Shown here: in pieces, positions 25,386-33,545 of the stretch
Numbering within the stretch: the stretch's first letter is position 1
Layout: each line of letters begins with the position of its first letter
NCBI RefSeq assembly: GCF_002007115.1
Contig: NZ_MVAD01000005.1
Location: forward strand, 1 to 64,000
Origin: Massilia sp. KIM
GTDB taxonomy: Bacteria; Pseudomonadota; Gammaproteobacteria; Burkholderiales; Burkholderiaceae_D
Length of the DNA: 64,000 nt
Reading direction: 5' to 3'
Notes under the pieces: model-generated
What the model was told of the DNA's origin: nothing
The model's database searches: none
What the model saw: only the letters and a program-made list of their open reading frames with translations
Made by a program: the position numbers and the translations under genes

Positions 25386-27023
25386 ATGGCCCATATTCAT
25401 CCAGCAGGTTGGCGCGAGATGTCCGTCACTGGCGCCGCCGCGCGTGAAATCGAAACCCTGGCCACGCTCGAGCAGCGCCTGGCGGACGCGCCGTACGAGA
25501 TCTACCACGGGGTGCACTGGACCAATGTCGAGCAGGGCTATTCGGTCTACGGCGACATCGACTTCATCGTGGTGGCGCCCAACGGCCGCATGCTGGTCAT
25601 CGAGCAGGTGGCGGGCTTCCTGAACGAGACCCGCGATGGCCTGGTCAAGGCCTACCAGGGCAAGCCGCGCAAGATCCGCAACCAGATCCTGTCCACCATC
25701 GAAGGCTTGAGCAAGCGCTACCAGGGCGCGCTGTCGATCGATTACCTGCTCTACTGCCCGGACTACATCGTGCGCGACCAGCAGCTGGCCGGGATCGACC
25801 CGCACCACATCATCGACGCCACCAACAAGCCGAAGCTGGCGCGGGTGATCCGCGAAGCCCTGCCGATCACGCCCAAGACCGAGGAATTCGACAAGGTCAC
25901 GCGCTTCCTGAGCGACACCCTGAACCTGCGGCCGGACCCGAGCTCGATGATCGGGCACGCGGTCAACATGGTCACGCGCCTGTCGGGCGGGCTGGCCACC
26001 TGGGCGCGCCGGCTCGAGTTCAGCCCTTTCCGCCTGCGCGTGGTGGGCACGGCCGGCAGCGGCAAGACCCAGCTGGCGCTGGCCGAATACACGGCCGCGA
26101 TCGACGCCGGCCTGCGTCCGCTCTACGTCTGCTTCAACCGTCCGCTCGCCGACCATATCGAGCGCCTGGCGCCGGCCGGCGGCCGGGTCGCCACCTTCCA
26201 CACCCTGTGCGATGCCTGGCTGCGCGCCCAGGACCAGACGCCCGACTACGGCTCGCCCACGGTGTGGAGCGAGATCGAGCAGTCGCTGGCGGCGGCCGAG
26301 CTGCCCGAAACCTGGCAGTACGACGTGGTGATCGTGGACGAGGGCCAGGACTTCTCGACCGTCTGGCGCGACATCGTGCTGCGCATGCTGAAGGAAGGCG
26401 GGCGCGCGATCTGGCTGGAGGACCCGGACCAGAACCTCTACGGCCGCGAGATGGTGCCGCTGCCGGGCTGGGTGACCCTGCACTCCAACACCAACTACCG
26501 CAGCCCGCGCCAGATCGTCGACATGCTGGGTTCGATCGGCGCGGCGCGCCAGCCGGTGGAGGCGGGCAGCCCGTTCAAGGGCGCGGACATCGAGGAGCTG
26601 ACCTATCCCGAAGGGGAAGTCGAGGCCATGCTGGCGCAGACGCGGCGCGCCGTGACCCTGTGCCTGGGAGCCGGCTTCGGGCGGCAGGACATCGCGATCT
26701 GTTCGTTCCGGGGGAGGGAGAAGTCGGCGATCCTCAAGCTGGACAAGCTGAGCGATGCGCATTCGCTGCGCTCCTTCACCGGGGAGTACGACTTGTTCGG
26801 CAATCCGCTGTTCCGCGAAGGGGGGCTGCTGGCGGAGTCGGTGTACCGCTTCAAGGGGCAGTCGGCGCCGGCCCTGATCTTCACCGAGATCGATTTCGAG
26901 GAACTGGACGAGCTGGCGCTGCGCAAGCTGTTCGTGGGAATGACGCGGGCCAGGCTGAAGCTGGTGCTGGTGATGAGCGAGCGGGCCTCGGTCCAGATCC
27001 TGGACCGGGTGAGCGCGAGGTAG
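25386..27023 (+). CDS. NERD-domain UvrD/Rep-like helicase
   Basis: A 545-residue protein. The N-terminal 130 residues look like a NERD nuclease-related domain (GDIDFIVVAPNGRMLVIEQVAG, matching the D-x(n)-E-x-K-like strand pattern, with Gln in place of the usual Lys). Then come superfamily I helicase motifs: Walker A GTAGSGKTQ (about 221), motif Ia FNRPLADHI, Walker B VVIVDEGQDF (about 315), motif III WLEDPDQNLY, TNYRSPRQI, and motif VI LFVGMTRARLKLVLV. It lacks the full accessory domains of UvrD (about 720 residues). The role is unknown; NERD helicases occur in DNA repair and in some defence loci. Confidence 0.85.
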   Translation: MAHIHPAGWREMSVTGAAAREIETLATLEQRLADAPYEIYHGVHWTNVEQGYSVYGDIDFIVVAPNGRMLVIEQVAGFLNETRDGLVKAYQGKPRKIRNQILSTIEGLSKRYQGALSIDYLLYCPDYIVRDQQLAGIDPHHIIDATNKPKLARVIREALPITPKTEEFDKVTRFLSDTLNLRPDPSSMIGHAVNMVTRLSGGLATWARRLEFSPFRLRVVGTAGSGKTQLALAEYTAAIDAGLRPLYVCFNRPLADHIERLAPAGGRVATFHTLCDAWLRAQDQTPDYGSPTVWSEIEQSLAAAELPETWQYDVVIVDEGQDFSTVWRDIVLRMLKEGGRAIWLEDPDQNLYGREMVPLPGWVTLHSNTNYRSPRQIVDMLGSIGAARQPVEAGSPFKGADIEELTYPEGEVEAMLAQTRRAVTLCLGAGFGRQDIAICSFRGREKSAILKLDKLSDAHSLRSFTGEYDLFGNPLFREGGLLAESVYRFKGQSAPALIFTEIDFEELDELALRKLFVGMTRARLKLVLVMSERASVQILDRVSAR

Positions 27024-27063
27024 GGCGGGCCCCGGGGCGCCGCGCCTGCCTCGCCGGCGAAAC

Positions 27064-28743
27064 TCAGGCAGCCATCGCGCCCGCGTCCACCCCTGCCGCC
27101 GCAAGGTGCCGGTTGACCGCCGACAGCACCGACTTGAACGAGGCGGTCACGATATTGCTGTCGATGCCGACGCCGAACAGGGTCGGCCCGTTCCCGACGC
27201 GCAGCTCGACGTAGCAGGCCGCCTTCGCGTCCGCCCCCGAGCCGATCGCATGCTCGTGGTAGTCCATCAGCTTGATCTCCAGTCCCAGCGCATTGACGAA
27301 GGCGTCGATCGGCCCGTTCCCGGTGCCCTTGAACACCTGCGGCGCATGGTGGCGCGCCACGTTCACCTCGAGCTGCACGTCCTCGCCGCTGGCCTCCTGC
27401 ATGCGGTGGCCGACGTAGTGGTAAGGCTCGTCCTGCTCCAGGTATTCGCGCGCGAACAGCTGGTGCAGGTCGCTGGCCGCGATCTCGCGGCCGCTCTCGT
27501 CGGCCACCTTCTGCACGGCGCGCGAGAACTCGATCTGCAGGCGGCGCGGCAGCTGCAGGCCGTATTCCTGCTCGAGCAGGTAGGCCATGCCGCCCTTGCC
27601 CGACTGGCTGTTGACGCGGATGACGGCGTCGTAGCTGCGGCCCAGGTCGGCCGGGTCGATCGGGAGATAGGGCACTTCCCAGATCGCGTCGGCCTTCTGC
27701 TGGGCGAAGCCCTTCTTGATCGCATCCTGGTGCGAGCCCGAGAAGGCGGTGAACACCAGGTCGCCCGCGTAGGGGTGGCGCGGGTGCACCGGCAGCTGGT
27801 TGCAGTCCTCGACCAGTTGGCGCACCGCGTCGATGTCGGAGAAGTCGAGACCCGGGTTCACGCCCTGGGTATAGAGGTTCATGGCCAGGGTCACCAGGTC
27901 GACGTTGCCGGTGCGCTCGCCGTTGCCGAACAGGCAGCCCTCGACGCGGTCGGCGCCCGCCATCACCGCCAGCTCGGCGGCCGCCACGGCGGTGCCGCGG
28001 TCGTTGTGCGGGTGCACGCTGATGACGAGCGATTCGCGGCGCTCGAGATGGCGGCACATCCACTCGATCTGGTCGGCGTAGACATTGGGAGTGGCCGCTT
28101 CCACGGTCGAGGGCAGGTTGACGATCATCCGGTTCTGCGGGGTCGGCTGCCACACGGCGCTGACGGCGTCGACGATCTGCTTGGAGAAATCGAGCTCGGT
28201 GGTCGAGAAGGACTCCGGCGAATATTCCAGGCCCCATTCGGTTTGCGGATGCTGGGCCACCAGTTCCTTGATCAGCTGGGTGCCCTTGACCGCGATCTGC
28301 ACGATCTCGTCGCGCTCCATGTTGAACACCACGCGGCGGAACACCGGGGCCACCGAGTTGTAGACGTGGACGATGGCGCGCTTGGCGCCGGCCGCCGCTT
28401 CCACCGTGCGGCGGATCAGCTCATCGCGGGCCTGGGTCAGGACGATGATGGTCACGTCGTCGGGGATGCGCTTTTCCTCGACCAGCATGCGCACGAAGTC
28501 GAAGTCGGTCTGGGAGGCGGAGGGGAAGCCGACCTCGATCTCCTTCAGGCCGATCTTCACCAGCATCTCGAAGAAACGCAGCTTCTTTTCCGGGCTCATG
28601 GGTTCGATCAGGGCCTGGTTACCGTCGCGCAGGTCGGTGCTCATCCAGATCGGCGGGCGGGTGATGCTGCGGCTCGGCCACTGGCGGTCGGTCAGCGGGA
28701 CGGCGGGGAAGGGACGGTATTTGGCGGCGGGGTTCTTCAACAT
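27064..28743 (-). CDS. leuA: 2-isopropylmalate synthase
   Basis: A 559-residue LeuA of the longer, yeast-like class. It condenses acetyl-CoA with 2-oxoisovalerate, the first step of leucine synthesis. The metal-binding catalytic motif [11 protein letters not shown] lies at about residues 35-45. [12 protein letters not shown] and [15 protein letters not shown] contain the other active-site His and Asn. The C-terminal quarter is the leucine-binding regulatory domain. The start ATG at 28743 has AGGAG at 28757-28753. A 260-nt leader with a leucine-rich peptide lies upstream, so attenuation by leucyl-tRNA supply is likely. Confidence 0.95.
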   Translation of the reverse strand: MLKNPAAKYRPFPAVPLTDRQWPSRSITRPPIWMSTDLRDGNQALIEPMSPEKKLRFFEMLVKIGLKEIEVGFPSASQTDFDFVRMLVEEKRIPDDVTIIVLTQARDELIRRTVEAAAGAKRAIVHVYNSVAPVFRRVVFNMERDEIVQIAVKGTQLIKELVAQHPQTEWGLEYSPESFSTTELDFSKQIVDAVSAVWQPTPQNRMIVNLPSTVEAATPNVYADQIEWMCRHLERRESLVISVHPHNDRGTAVAAAELAVMAGADRVEGCLFGNGERTGNVDLVTLAMNLYTQGVNPGLDFSDIDAVRQLVEDCNQLPVHPRHPYAGDLVFTAFSGSHQDAIKKGFAQQKADAIWEVPYLPIDPADLGRSYDAVIRVNSQSGKGGMAYLLEQEYGLQLPRRLQIEFSRAVQKVADESGREIAASDLHQLFAREYLEQDEPYHYVGHRMQEASGEDVQLEVNVARHHAPQVFKGTGNGPIDAFVNALGLEIKLMDYHEHAIGSGADAKAACYVELRVGNGPTLFGVGIDSNIVTASFKSVLSAVNRHLAAAGVDAGAMAA

Positions 28744-28813
28744 GTTCGGTTGCTCCTGGAATGTGGTCACGTGGCCGCGGCGTGGCGGCGGGGTGTGGCG
28801 ACAGGCTGCCGGA

Positions 28814-28888
28814 CGGGCCACGAACGCTAGGCCCGGCAACCGGTCGGTAGTTTTAGCAGCAGGCGGAACTGGGCGCGCGAGCCGACCG
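28814..28888 (-). promoter_or_regulatory. Hairpins in the leuA leader, candidate attenuator region
   Basis: Two stems lie between the leader peptide and leuA: CGGTCGG (28888-28882) with CCGACCG (28847-28841), and CGGGCC (28835-28830) with GGCCCG (28819-28814) around a 10-nt loop. Neither is followed by a T-run, so control might use Rho or ribosome-binding-site access in place of an intrinsic terminator. Confidence 0.4.
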
Positions 28889-29002
28889 CCAGGAGGAAAC
28901 CTGGATGGTGAAGCGTTGGCGCGAAAGTGAGACTGGTGAACATCGGTACGAATTCCTGGCTGCTGGGGGAGGCCGGCTGTGGCCGGACGGGGCGCGACGG
29001 GG

Positions 29003-29083
29003 TCAGGCGCGTAGTAGCAGGGCAGCCAGCGATAGTTCGCCGGCGGCTGGTAGGAAAGTCGACAGATGCAGTTGGAAGGACAT
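29003..29083 (-). CDS. Leucine-rich leader peptide of leuA (leuL-like)
   Basis: A 26-residue open frame 259 nt before leuA on the same strand. It reads [17 protein letters not shown] and then SLAALLLRA, stop TGA. Eight of 26 residues are Leu. Four of them use CTA (two of these adjacent, near the stop), a codon that is rare in the neighbouring high-GC genes. A run of Leu codons, including the rare CTA, just before the stop is the hallmark of transcription attenuation leaders. The promoter upstream puts the transcription start about at the ATG, so the message may be leaderless. It is too short for standard gene finders. Confidence 0.8.
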   Translation of the reverse strand: MSFQLHLSTFLPAAGELSLAALLLRA

Positions 29084-29090
29084 AATTTCG

Positions 29091-29119
29091 ACTTTATGGG
29101 AGGCTCGGCCGTATGTCAA
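29091..29119 (-). promoter_or_regulatory. Sigma-70 promoter of the leuA leader transcript
   Basis: A perfect -35 TTGACA (29119-29114), a 17-bp spacer and a -10 TAAAGT (29096-29091). The expected start point, 6-8 bases after the -10, falls within one or two bases of the leader peptide ATG at 29083. Confidence 0.75.
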
Positions 29120-29314
29120 GCAGATTTTTGTGCGATGCGGCGAAGAAAGTACGGAAAAATCGCCTTGTCGTGCGCCGTCTTGCAGCCAGCGTCCGAGACG
29201 AGCGGCTTGATTTAACGAGAATGTTTATTCTATGCATGACTCATGAATGCGCATGTTCAACCTTTTGGATGCGTGTGCTAGCATTCAGAGAAAGTAAATA
29301 CTTGAGGAAAGTAC
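29120..29314. other. Spacer between leu leader promoter and the NHL lipoprotein gene
   Basis: About 195 bp of lower GC content than the surrounding genes. It should hold the promoter of the lipoprotein gene at 29315, which has a GAGGAAA ribosome-binding site. No other gene is seen. Confidence 0.5.
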
Positions 29315-30370
29315 ATGAAACATTCGGTGCCGGAAGCTGCGCGAACCCGTGTCAAACTCCTTGCCGCCTCGGCGCTCGCGGTGCTCCTGGCTGCTTGTGG
29401 AGACCATCCTCCCAAAGACCGGGACGATGACAAGCCCGCCCCGCCACCGCCGCCCGCGATCAGCGTCGTGGCGGGCGACCCGGCCGTATCCGGCGCCGTC
29501 AACGGTACGGGGGCAGCGGCACGATTCAACGAACCCAGCGGCATCGCCATCGACGCCGCGGGCAATCTCTACGTGGCCGATTACGGCAACAACGTGATTC
29601 GCAAGATCACGCCCTCAGGCGCAGTGAGCACCTTCGCCGGCGAGTTCAACCGTTCCGAGTCGGTCGATGGCACGGGCAGCGGTGCGAGATTCGGCGGCCC
29701 TTCCGCAATGACCATCGACGGGGGCGGCATCTTGTACGCTGTCGATGGCTACAATGTCCGAAGGATTGACACCTCAGCCCAGGTCAGCACGATCTACAGG
29801 CTGCCGATCGGTTCGAATGTCGATAGCCGGGCTTCCTTGTACATCGTGCTGCGCGGTATCGCAGCCGATGCCAGCGGTAACGTCTACCTGACGAATGGCC
29901 CGAGTACTCGCCGCATCAGCAATACCGGCGTGAGCATGCTGGAAGGCGATCTGGTGATCGACAACCTGTTTGGCACGAGGCTCATTCCGCCGCGCGGGAT
30001 CGCGGTCGACAGCGGCGGCAGCGTCTATTTGTGGAGTATCGATAACCGGGTCAGCAAGTGGACGCCGAATGGCGCCTTCGGACTTGGCAGCATGGCTCCC
30101 TTGACGCTCACCGGCTCCGCGGCCCCCTCCTGGGTGGAGTCGATGGCGGTCGACTCCCAGGGTAATCTCTATGCGTCCCACAACACCTTGATACGCAAGA
30201 TCACGCCCGCAGGAGTCGTATCGGTGTTTGCGGGATCGGGCGACTCGAGCACGGTGGTGCCGGGTCCGCTGCCGGGTGGATTGGCCACCGTGCGCGGCAT
30301 GGCCACGGATGGCAAGGGCAATCTCTACGTCACCTCGGGGCACGCGATCGTCAAGATCAGGTTGCCTTGA
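29315..30370 (+). CDS. NHL-repeat lipoprotein
   Basis: A 351-residue lipoprotein: basic N-terminus, hydrophobic run LLAASALAVLLAAC with lipobox LAAC (about residue 28), then a charged/Pro-rich linker (about 30-48). The mature part is built of NHL beta-propeller blades with repeated GIAIDAAGNLYVAD, GIAADASGNVYLTN, SMAVDSQGNLYASH and GMATDGKGNLYVTS units. The blades usually mediate protein or ligand binding; some act as lactonases. Here the function is unknown. The GC content is a little lower than average. Confidence 0.85.
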   Translation: MKHSVPEAARTRVKLLAASALAVLLAACGDHPPKDRDDDKPAPPPPPAISVVAGDPAVSGAVNGTGAAARFNEPSGIAIDAAGNLYVADYGNNVIRKITPSGAVSTFAGEFNRSESVDGTGSGARFGGPSAMTIDGGGILYAVDGYNVRRIDTSAQVSTIYRLPIGSNVDSRASLYIVLRGIAADASGNVYLTNGPSTRRISNTGVSMLEGDLVIDNLFGTRLIPPRGIAVDSGGSVYLWSIDNRVSKWTPNGAFGLGSMAPLTLTGSAAPSWVESMAVDSQGNLYASHNTLIRKITPAGVVSVFAGSGDSSTVVPGPLPGGLATVRGMATDGKGNLYVTSGHAIVKIRLP

Positions 30371-30504
30371 GCGGGCGGTTCGAAGCGCACTGCGCGCGGG
30401 AACTCCGCGCCGGATTTCGGCGGGGTCCTACCGCGCCAGTTCCTGGCAGCGGAGCAGGGCCCGCGCATGGACGATCCGTATTGACCGGATACCGGAGCAT
30501 GACG

Positions 30505-30831
30505 ATGAATACCAGGCCGTTTGTCATCCTTGTTTCGCTGCTGTTTGCTTTGCCACTCGAGGCAGCGGAAAAGCTGCCGAAGGACGTTCAGCAGTTCATC
30601 GAGCGACGAGAGACCTGCGAGCACTTCCTCGGCGAGATGCCCGATCCCGACCAGCGTGAGCGGATGAAGGAGGTCGAGCGCCAACTCGACAAGTACTGCC
30701 GGGGGACGGACCGGACCCTGGCTTCGCTGAAAAAGAAGTACAGCCGCAATCCGGCGATTGTCCGCCGGCTCGCCCACTACGACGCACGGATCGAGCCGGG
30801 GACGGAGGCTTTCCCGGACGAGCGGCGGTGA
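30505..30831 (+). CDS. Small exported protein, hypothetical
   Basis: A 108-residue protein with a Sec signal (FVILVSLLFALPLEA, cleavage near residue 21). The mature part is helical and charged (KLPKDVQQFIERRETCEHFLGEMPD..., two cysteines, a long Lys/Arg-rich helix). Similar small proteins are common in Massilia, from memory; no function is known. There are ATGs at 30499 and 30505; GGAG at 30494-30497 is 7 bases from the second and only 1 from the first, so I chose 30505. Confidence 0.75.
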   Translation: MNTRPFVILVSLLFALPLEAAEKLPKDVQQFIERRETCEHFLGEMPDPDQRERMKEVERQLDKYCRGTDRTLASLKKKYSRNPAIVRRLAHYDARIEPGTEAFPDERR

Positions 30832-30886
30832 GCGGAGCGCGGGAACTGTCCTGAGCCTTGCCCTGGCGCGAGATCGCCCGGCGTCC

Positions 30887-31324
30887 TTACATGGACATCA
30901 CTACCGCCTGGCGACCATACACGACCACGCGCCCGCCATGCTCGCGCTGCCAGGCCTGCGCGCTCGGCGCATCCGGGAACCACACCTGCTCATAATCGCC
31001 AAAGGCCCCCAGGTCGAGCCGGAAGCGATCCAGCATCTCGGGCGCATGGCGGTCGACGTCGCGCTTGCAGGCGTCCCAGTCGGCATAGCCCAGCTCCACC
31101 GCGATGGTGCGGTACATGTGCTTGAGCTGCAGGGTCGCGCGCGCATGATAGAGATCGGTCACGCGCCCGGCCGCCGTCGCGCGCGCCGCATGCACGCGGC
31201 GCACGACGGGCAGGGCCTTGCTGGGATGGGGCGAATGGGCGTCGCGCAGCATGCGGCGGGCGTAGCGGCGCAGGAAGTCGGTGTTGGTGTCCGCAGTCGA
31301 TGCGGCGTGGGATGGCAGGTGCAT
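30887..31324 (-). CDS. Hypothetical protein
   Basis: A 145-residue soluble protein with good codon bias and no signal peptide. The middle section LKHMYRTIAVELGYADWDACKRDVDRH looks like the short helical motif found in several small bacterial proteins of unknown role, where a helix precedes L-G-(Y/F)-x-(D/S)-W. The C-terminal part is a beta strand pattern ending GRQAVVMSM. No family assigned. It converges on the small exported protein gene. Confidence 0.65.
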   Translation of the reverse strand: MHLPSHAASTADTNTDFLRRYARRMLRDAHSPHPSKALPVVRRVHAARATAAGRVTDLYHARATLQLKHMYRTIAVELGYADWDACKRDVDRHAPEMLDRFRLDLGAFGDYEQVWFPDAPSAQAWQREHGGRVVVYGRQAVVMSM

Positions 31325-31609
31325 ACCAGTTTCCTTTTCACAGTGAACTGCCGCTCTCGCTACGGCTACAGTGATCGGAAGCTAGGTTCTCGAAAAGTGT
31401 CGAACTAGATTGGGCAGGTGCGCTGGCTTTCGCGAGAGTGGGCGTCCTGCTCAGCCCGTGCAGAATGCTAACACGGAACGGCGGCACGGAGTACGGGATG
31501 ACAGCACCTGCAGCCCGCTCGCTCGGGCGGCCAATGCCGTGCGCCACCCGGCCGTGCAAGGCGTATAGTGGGCTCATCTGACCGTGCCTGGCCAGACCAG
31601 GAGGTCCTC
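31325..31609. other. Divergent spacer between two hypothetical genes
   Basis: 285 bp without a gene. It should carry divergent promoters for 30887-31324 and 31610-31852. I see no clear operator or RNA gene. Confidence 0.5.
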
Positions 31610-31852
31610 ATGAACGATTCCTCTCCCCAGTCCACCTTCCACGGACTGCCGCTCACGGACGAGCAGAACCGGCAGGTGCTTGCCTATATCCGTCACCAGC
31701 AGCATGCGGGCAAGGCGTGGGAAACGCCCGAGCTGGACGCCATGCTGGACGATATGCTGAACCCGCCCGAGGTGAGCGACGAGGATGGCGGCGAGATCGA
31801 CCGCTCGATCGAAACCGAGCGCGCCACCGCCAGTCATGAGGAGCCCGGCTGA
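31610..31852 (+). CDS. Small acidic hypothetical protein
   Basis: An 80-residue acidic protein. The N-terminal half is LPLTDEQNRQVLAYIRHQQHAGKAWETPELDAMLDDML, mostly helical, followed by a very acidic tail. It has a near-perfect AGGAGGT ribosome-binding site 4-5 bases before the ATG at 31610, so it is very probably expressed. No family recognised. Confidence 0.7.
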   Translation: MNDSSPQSTFHGLPLTDEQNRQVLAYIRHQQHAGKAWETPELDAMLDDMLNPPEVSDEDGGEIDRSIETERATASHEEPG

Positions 31853-32119
31853 GCCGGGCGGCGCCAGGAAAAGCCGATTCTCGGCTAATACTCGTCAATT
31901 GCTGTTACACTGGCCGCAGCGCCGCGGTCCGCCGCGTGCTCGCGCGCAAGCGCCACCCCCGACACGCCCTGAAACGCAGCCCGCCTTTGCCGGCTCCGTT
32001 CCTCCTGACCTGGCCGCACATGGCCGGCCCTCCACGCAGCGATCGCAACAGGTCGCCCCCTCTTAATCCCACGGTGCATGCCTGTGCATGTCCCGTTGCC
32101 CGTCTCTGGAGAATCCCGC

Positions 32120-32386
32120 ATGGCAAAAGAAGAACTGATCGAAATGAACGGACTGGTGTCCGAAGTCCTCCCCGAAATGCGTTTCCGTATCGACCTCGAT
32201 AACGGACACAAGATGATCGCCTATACCTCCGGCCGCATGAAGAAGAACCACATCCGCATCCTTGCCGGCGACCGCGTGACGCTCGAGCTCTCGCCCTACG
32301 ACCTGACCAAGGGCAGGATCGTGTTCCGCCACATCGAAAACCGCATGCCGTCCAAGCCGCGCAGCGGACCGCCGCGCCGGCGTTGA
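32120..32386 (+). CDS. infA: Translation initiation factor IF-1, second-copy type
   Basis: An 88-residue S1-type OB-fold protein: [29 protein letters not shown], then [38 protein letters not shown]. This matches IF-1, which blocks the ribosomal A site during initiation. Ordinary IF-1 has 72 residues; this copy has a basic, Pro-rich C-terminal tail of about 16 residues. Betaproteobacteria often carry a second infA outside the ribosomal-protein operon, and this location away from such genes fits that. A GGAGA ribosome-binding site precedes the ATG. Confidence 0.9.
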   Translation: MAKEELIEMNGLVSEVLPEMRFRIDLDNGHKMIAYTSGRMKKNHIRILAGDRVTLELSPYDLTKGRIVFRHIENRMPSKPRSGPPRRR

Positions 32387-32536
32387 TGTTGTCAACTCAG
32401 CAATGGGCGGCGCCTTTTCCTACGCGAGGCCGCGCCCGGCGCTGACATCGTCCCTGGTCGGGGCCGCTACTATGGATCGCTTCATGTCTTGCACATGAAC
32501 TCGTGAGCAGCTCTGTAAATTTTCCTGGGATTGATG

Positions 32537-32746
32537 ATGAATACTGGCACCGTGAAATGGTTTAACGATTCAAAAGGCTTCGGCTTCATTACGCCGGACG
32601 ATGGCAGCGGCGACCTGTTCGCCCACTTCTCCGAAGTACGCAGCGCCGGATTCAAGTCGCTGAGCGAAGGCCAGCGCGTGAGTTTCGAGGTCGGCAGCAG
32701 CCCGAAAGGCCGTCAGGCATCGAACATCCAGCCAGCCAACCTGTGA
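32537..32746 (+). CDS. Cold-shock protein (CspA family)
   Basis: A 69-residue single-domain RNA chaperone: [21 protein letters not shown] with RNP1 KGFGFI (residues 13-18) and RNP2 LFAHF, then a [20 protein letters not shown] end. It binds single-stranded nucleic acids and helps translation at low temperature or in stress. There are two adjacent ATGs (32534 and 32537); I use 32537, with GGGA 7 bases upstream. It ends at a strong bidirectional terminator. Confidence 0.95.
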   Translation: MNTGTVKWFNDSKGFGFITPDDGSGDLFAHFSEVRSAGFKSLSEGQRVSFEVGSSPKGRQASNIQPANL

Positions 32747-32764
32747 ATCGGCCAGGCGCCCAGT

Positions 32765-32793
32765 AAAAAGGCCCAGCAATGCTGGGCCTTTTT
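32765..32793. terminator. Bidirectional terminator between the cold-shock gene and 32854-33390
   Basis: A 13-bp perfect stem AAAAAGGCCCAGC/GCTGGGCCTTTTT with a 3-nt loop. A-tract and T-tract at opposite sides make it work in both directions between convergent genes. Confidence 0.92.
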
Positions 32794-32853
32794 CTTGCGC
32801 GCTCGCTGCGCACCGCTGCGATGACGCGGCAGGCGTCATCGCGCCTGGCCGCT

Positions 32854-33390
32854 TCAACGGCCGATGGTCGCCGTCGCGACGCCCTGGGCGACGCTAGTGG
32901 TGCTGGTGGTGACGGTCAGGCCGAACAGCGGCTTGCCGGGCGCGCCTTCCTTGGTCCATTCGTAGGCCATGGTGCGTACCGAAGCGCCGTCGACCGTGGA
33001 GGTCGTGTTGCGCTTCTGTTCGCTGCGGAAGGGGGCGGGCGCATTGCTGACCAGCTTCTGGAACAGTTCCTGGGCAGGCGCGGCCTGCATGGTCTTGGCA
33101 TAGACCGCGCACAGGTTCTTGTCGTCATCCAGCACCAGCACGAAGGGGCCTTGCGGGTGGGGCAGAATCCAGGCTTTGCCGCGTGCACCCTTGAGGAAGA
33201 CGGCGGCCTTGTCGGCGGCCAGCTCCGGAGCGGCTTTCAGTTGTTTGCGCAGGCCGCCGAAGTCGTGCAGGTACTTCAGGCAGTGCGACGAATAAATGTC
33301 CATGAAGGCCTTGGCCTGCATGTCAGGCGCGGCGATGGCGAGGGTGGGAAGCAAGGTGCCTCCAAGCGTGACGGCAGCTTTGCGAAGCAT
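32854..33390 (-). CDS. Exported hypothetical protein
   Basis: A 178-residue protein with a Sec signal (VTLGGTLLPTLAIAAP, cleavage near residue 21). The mature domain starts KAFMDIYSSHCLKYLHDFGGLRKQL and has the pattern WILPHPQGPFVLVLDDDKNLCAVYA, with two conserved-looking cysteines. I think this is a small periplasmic family found in several Proteobacteria (NMCC_0638-like), but I am unsure of that name. No function is known. Confidence 0.7.
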   Translation of the reverse strand: MLRKAAVTLGGTLLPTLAIAAPDMQAKAFMDIYSSHCLKYLHDFGGLRKQLKAAPELAADKAAVFLKGARGKAWILPHPQGPFVLVLDDDKNLCAVYAKTMQAAPAQELFQKLVSNAPAPFRSEQKRNTTSTVDGASVRTMAYEWTKEGAPGKPLFGLTVTTSTTSVAQGVATATIGR

Positions 33391-33545
33391 GGGGTGGGAC
33401 TCCGGCTGGTTAATGGGATACCCAACTATAACAATTTCGACAAAATTGCCCGGGTTGCAAACCGGCAATCGAACGCACCCCACCGCCATCGATTGGCAGT
33501 AGATATCTTTCGCCTTATCAACATCGGTTTGGTAGCATCTCGCCC

